From an uncultured bacterium (GTDB lineage: Bacteria; Bacillota_A; Clostridia; Lachnospirales; Lachnospiraceae), in the NCBI GenBank assembly GCA_905215045.1, contig CAJMOO010000078.1:1-8289 (forward strand): DNA of 8,289 bases. The letters are read 5' to 3'. This document shows positions 5,931-8,289 of the stretch, one piece after another. Both the position numbers and the translations under genes were made by a program. Below the pieces are notes generated by a model that saw nothing but the letters and a program-made list of their open reading frames with translations, made no database searches and was not told the origin of the DNA. Positions within the stretch are counted from its first letter, which is position 1. Every line of letters starts with the position of its first letter.

Positions 5931-6731
5931 TTACGGCCTTAATCCCATTCCACCTTCTAAGGTAAGTGTTTCTCCGTTCATATATTTGAAATCAGGCGAA
6001 GCTAACTGAACGCATACTCTTCCGATTTCTTTCTCAACATCTCCATAATGTCCTGCAGGAGGCATTTTGACATTAGCTTCAAAGGCTTCAGGATAAGCCT
6101 GCTGGAAATTTTCAAGCTGTGCTGTCCATGCGAGTGGACAAATGATATTAGCATTGATGCCGTCAGGACCCCATTCATTTGCGGCAACTCTGGTAAGACC
6201 ACGGATTCCTTCTTTTGCTGCAGCATAAGCACATTGACCATAGTTTCCAAATAATCCGGCACCGGATGCAAAGTTAATGACAGAGCCTTTTGTCTCTTTC
6301 AAATGAGGGTAACATGCTTTCATATAGTAAAATGCGGCATAAAGACCGGAATAAAGTGCGAGATCAAATTGTTCAGTCGTATGATCAGCTAAAGTAACTC
6401 CAGAAGCAGATGCCTGTGCATTATTGATCAGAACATTGATCCGTCCGAATTTGGCGATTGTTTCATCAATGACATTCTGCACGACTGTCTCGTTGTCAAC
6501 ACCGGCACTTACATCGGCTTGGACTGGTAGAACTTCGATATTGTATAATCTCTCGAGTTCCTCTTTGGCATCGGCAAGTTTCTGTTTATTTCTTCCTGTA
6601 ATAACGAGGTTTGCACCTTCCTTTGCGTATGCAGTTGCAATTCCATAACCAATAGACCCACAGCTTCCATCTTTTAATACAGATCTTCCGCCACCAGTGA
6701 TGATGGCTGTTTTACCTTTTAAAAATCCCAT
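5931..6731 (-). CDS. Short-chain dehydrogenase/reductase (SDR), substrate unknown
   Basis: The protein has 266 residues with a Rossmann fold and would be a cytoplasmic NAD(P)-dependent oxidoreductase. The cofactor motif starts TGGG (12-15) but carries about ten extra residues before SIGYGIA (26-32), somewhat like the FabI-type SIxxGIA. The catalytic pair is classical, with S156 and Y169-A-A-A-K173, unlike FabI (Y-x6-K). Departures from the classical set are visible: NNAG is NNAQ (103-106), the catalytic Asn of helix 4 aligns with G129, and the usual PG after the active site is PL (199-200). The C-terminus LEGGMGLRP matches the SDR end (xDGGxxxRP-like). The start is supported by GGGAGGT (6739-6745), 7 bases before the ATG. 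It stands alone between the shared terminator and its own promoter. A sugar, polyol or 3-oxoacyl substrate would all be possible. Confidence 0.88.
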   Translation of the reverse strand: MGFLKGKTAIITGGGRSVLKDGSCGSIGYGIATAYAKEGANLVITGRNKQKLADAKEELERLYNIEVLPVQADVSAGVDNETVVQNVIDETIAKFGRINVLINNAQASASGVTLADHTTEQFDLALYSGLYAAFYYMKACYPHLKETKGSVINFASGAGLFGNYGQCAYAAAKEGIRGLTRVAANEWGPDGINANIICPLAWTAQLENFQQAYPEAFEANVKMPPAGHYGDVEKEIGRVCVQLASPDFKYMNGETLTLEGGMGLRP

Positions 6732-6764
6732 AAGTTTTACCTCCCAGTATTAAGTGATGAGACA

Positions 6765-6793
6765 ATCATAGCAGACAAATTGTGCGAAATCAA
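6765..6793 (-). promoter_or_regulatory. Promoter of the SDR gene
   Basis: On the minus strand, TTGATT (6793-6788) and TATGAT (6770-6765) are separated by 17 bases, and TGC before the -10 makes it an extended -10 as well. The leader would be about 26 bases. Confidence 0.7.
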
Positions 6794-6846
6794 GGAACAA
6801 TTTCGTTAATTATCTGACAATTATGTTAATTTATTAATTAACGAAA
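6785..6846. promoter_or_regulatory. Operator-like repeat array at the SDR promoter
   Basis: Several related half-sites cluster here. ACAATT-TC-GTTAATT (6797-6811) and ACAATT-AT-GTTAATT (6817-6831) are direct repeats exactly 20 bp apart, about two helical turns. TTTCGTTAATTA (6801-6812) is perfectly inverted in TAATTAACGAAA (6835-6846). CGAAAT (6785-6790) is inverted in ATTTCG (6800-6805) and overlaps the -35 box. This fits a regulator binding just upstream of and over the -35. I cannot name the regulator, and no regulator gene is in the window. Confidence 0.5.
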
Positions 6847-6849
6847 AGA

Positions 6850-7160
6850 TTCCGATCCAGAATGAACTAAATTTGGAACAACATAAAAAAATCTGCATTT
6901 TACAGAAAAAAAGAAAGAAATAAAAAGAAAACCGCAGAAAAACAAATAGAAAACGAGCGATTTCTGACAGAAAATTCACAAAGAATAAATAAAAACTATC
7001 GATAATATAAAATTCATAGATGGAATCTTACGATATAAAACCTAAAATTCTGTATACAATATTCAAACATTAGTAAAACTGCACAAAAAACAGACACTTT
7101 CTTTGGAAACAAAGCTCAAAATCTGTGAAATAGAACTAAAATGTTTGAAATCAACAAAAA
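6850..7160. other. AT-rich intergenic stretch with no recognised gene
   Basis: About 310 bases separate the operator array from the next promoter. The plus strand is strikingly rich in A, with short A-runs throughout. I see no reading frame with a ribosome site and no tRNA- or riboswitch-like fold. Small hairpins such as CTTTGGAAACAAAG (7101-7114) and the palindrome-like TTCTGACAGAA (about 6961-6971) are too short to interpret. It may act as bent upstream DNA or simply be spacer. Confidence 0.5.
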
Positions 7161-7164
7161 ATGA

Positions 7165-7193
7165 TTGACTAAAACATAACAGTGTATTAAAAT
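7165..7193 (+). promoter_or_regulatory. Promoter of the zinc dehydrogenase gene
   Basis: TTGACT (7165-7170) and TAAAAT (7188-7193) are separated by 17 bases, each five of six to consensus. Transcription would start near 7200, leaving a leader of about 90 bases that contains the cre site. Confidence 0.7.
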
Positions 7194-7208
7194 AAAGACA
7201 TCAAATAA

Positions 7209-7222
7209 AGAAAGCGCTTTTT
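7209..7222. promoter_or_regulatory. Probable cre site (CcpA operator)
   Basis: AGAAAGCGCTTTTT matches the cre consensus TGAAAGCGCTTTCA at 11 of 14 positions, with the perfect core AAAGCGCTTT (7211-7220). It lies about 10 bases after the predicted transcription start, where CcpA binding represses in other Firmicutes. This predicts lower expression when a preferred sugar is present. Confidence 0.6.
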
Positions 7223-7289
7223 GATAGAGTAATTAAAAGATAAAAGGTTATTTAAGGAATTATGTAATCAACATTTTGGAGGTAAAAAT

Positions 7290-8289
7290 ATGAAGGCGAT
7301 TGTAAGATATGGACAGGCATTTGGTGGTTATACAATGAGAGACGTTCCAGAACCAACATGTGGACCAGAAGACATCATCTTAGAGATCAAAGCAGCAGCA
7401 ATTTGTGGAGCTGATATGAAACACTGGAGAGTTGATAATGGATCTGATGAATTCAACTCAATCCGTGGACATGAGTTTGCAGGAGAGATCGTTCAGGTTG
7501 GAGAAAAAGTAACAGATTGGAAAGTAGGACAGAGAGTTGTTTCTGATAACAGTGCTCACGTATGTGGTGTCTGCCCAGCTTGCGAAATGGGAGATTTCCT
7601 TTGCTGTGAAGAAAAAGTTAACCTTGGATTAGATAATAACACATGGGGTGGAGGATTCTCAAAATACTGCAAGATTCCTGGAGAAATCTTAAGAATCCAC
7701 AAACATGCGATCTGGGAGATTCCAGAAGGTGTTAAATATGAAGAAGCAGCAGTACTTGATCCTATCTGTAACGCATACAAAGCAGTAGCTCAGCAGTCTC
7801 ACCTGATCCCAGGACAGGACGTTGTAGTATTCGGTACAGGACCACTTGGATTATTCTCAGTACAGATCGCAAGATTAATGGGAGCTGTAAACATCGTTAT
7901 GGTAGGCCTTGATGAAGACGTTGATACTCGTTTCCCAGTTGCTTTAGAAGTTGGAGCTACACACGTAGTTAATGGATCTAAAGAAGATGTTGTAAAACGT
8001 TGTACAGAAATCTGCGGAAGAGACAACTTAGGATTAGTGATCGAGTGTTCTGGAGCTAACATCGCATTAAAACAGGCAATCGAAATGACAAGACCAAACG
8101 CTGAGATCGTTCGTGTAGGTATGGGATTCAAACCATTAGAATTCTCTATCAACGATATCACATCTTGGAATAAGAGTCTGATCGGTCATATGGCTTATGA
8201 TTCTACATCTTGGAGAAATGCGATCAGATTACTTGAATCTGGACAGATCAAAGTTCAGCCACTGATCACACATAGATTAGGATTATCTG
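7290..8289 (+). CDS. Zinc-dependent alcohol/polyol dehydrogenase, C-terminus cut by window end
   Basis: 333 residues are visible and the frame is still open. The family is usually about 345-350 residues, so only a short tail is missing. It belongs to the medium-chain dehydrogenases of the sorbitol/threonine/butanediol type, which oxidise a secondary alcohol or polyol with NAD(P). The catalytic zinc ligands are C39 and H61-E62 in GHEFAG; the structural zinc site is C92, C95, C98 and C105 or C106. D157 in LDP stands where many relatives have the E of an EP motif. The cofactor motif is GTGPLG (182-187). The acidic residue expected at the end of the second Rossmann strand is replaced by G206 (VGLDEDVDTR), which could loosen NAD preference or favour NADP. 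The start follows GGAGG (7278-7282) by 7 bases. The cre site suggests use in carbon metabolism; the substrate cannot be named. Confidence 0.9.
   Translation, partial: MKAIVRYGQAFGGYTMRDVPEPTCGPEDIILEIKAAAICGADMKHWRVDNGSDEFNSIRGHEFAGEIVQVGEKVTDWKVGQRVVSDNSAHVCGVCPACEMGDFLCCEEKVNLGLDNNTWGGGFSKYCKIPGEILRIHKHAIWEIPEGVKYEEAAVLDPICNAYKAVAQQSHLIPGQDVVVFGTGPLGLFSVQIARLMGAVNIVMVGLDEDVDTRFPVALEVGATHVVNGSKEDVVKRCTEICGRDNLGLVIECSGANIALKQAIEMTRPNAEIVRVGMGFKPLEFSINDITSWNKSLIGHMAYDSTSWRNAIRLLESGQIKVQPLITHRLGLS

Noticed and set aside
7556..8161. Minus-strand open frames within the zinc dehydrogenase gene
   Set aside because: They are shadows of the plus-strand gene, with no ribosome site and no family resemblance.

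Overview
The window looks like low-GC Gram-positive chromosome, most likely a gut Clostridium relative of the Lachnospiraceae type (inference). The reasons are AT-rich intergenic DNA, strong AGGAGG ribosome sites, a TTG start on ftsH, a lipobox lipoprotein, a CcpA-type cre site and proteins that read like Firmicutes homologues. No species is claimed.

Layout. Bases 1-400 and 1160-1855 carry a cluster of palindromic repeats around one gene of unknown function (417-1160), which encodes an exported, membrane-anchored protein. Bases 1868-5867 hold a forward block: pyrimidine-nucleoside phosphorylase (pdp), a small PrcB-like lipoprotein, and the membrane protease FtsH with its own promoter and a strong bidirectional terminator. 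A short-chain dehydrogenase (5931-6731, minus strand) converges on that terminator. A 558-base AT-rich divergent region then separates it from a zinc-dependent alcohol/polyol dehydrogenase (7290 onward, plus strand), which runs off the window end. That region holds two good promoters, an operator-like repeat array and a cre site.

The ordinary genes are housekeeping or metabolic: nucleoside salvage, membrane protein quality control, and two unrelated oxidoreductases facing apart, the second probably under carbon catabolite control. Nothing in the sequence ties the two dehydrogenases to one substrate.

The unusual part is the repeat cluster. Two full-length hairpin elements of about 250-285 bp, called E1 and E2 here, plus one mini-copy and one copy cut by the window edge, share a terminal motif close to TAGACTTCAGGTRTATG. 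E1 and E2 also share an apical core of about 100 bases, read on opposite strands. The long stems between ends and core are perfectly self-complementary within each copy (32 and 45 bp) but differ between copies, and a 7-bp core helix shows compensatory changes at five of seven pairs. This points to selection on, or self-templated maintenance of, a folded RNA or single-stranded DNA structure. A second, smaller palindrome family (F) sits between the E copies, so an E-F-E composite appears twice, on either side of the unknown gene. I could not compare these repeats with Rfam or other genomes.
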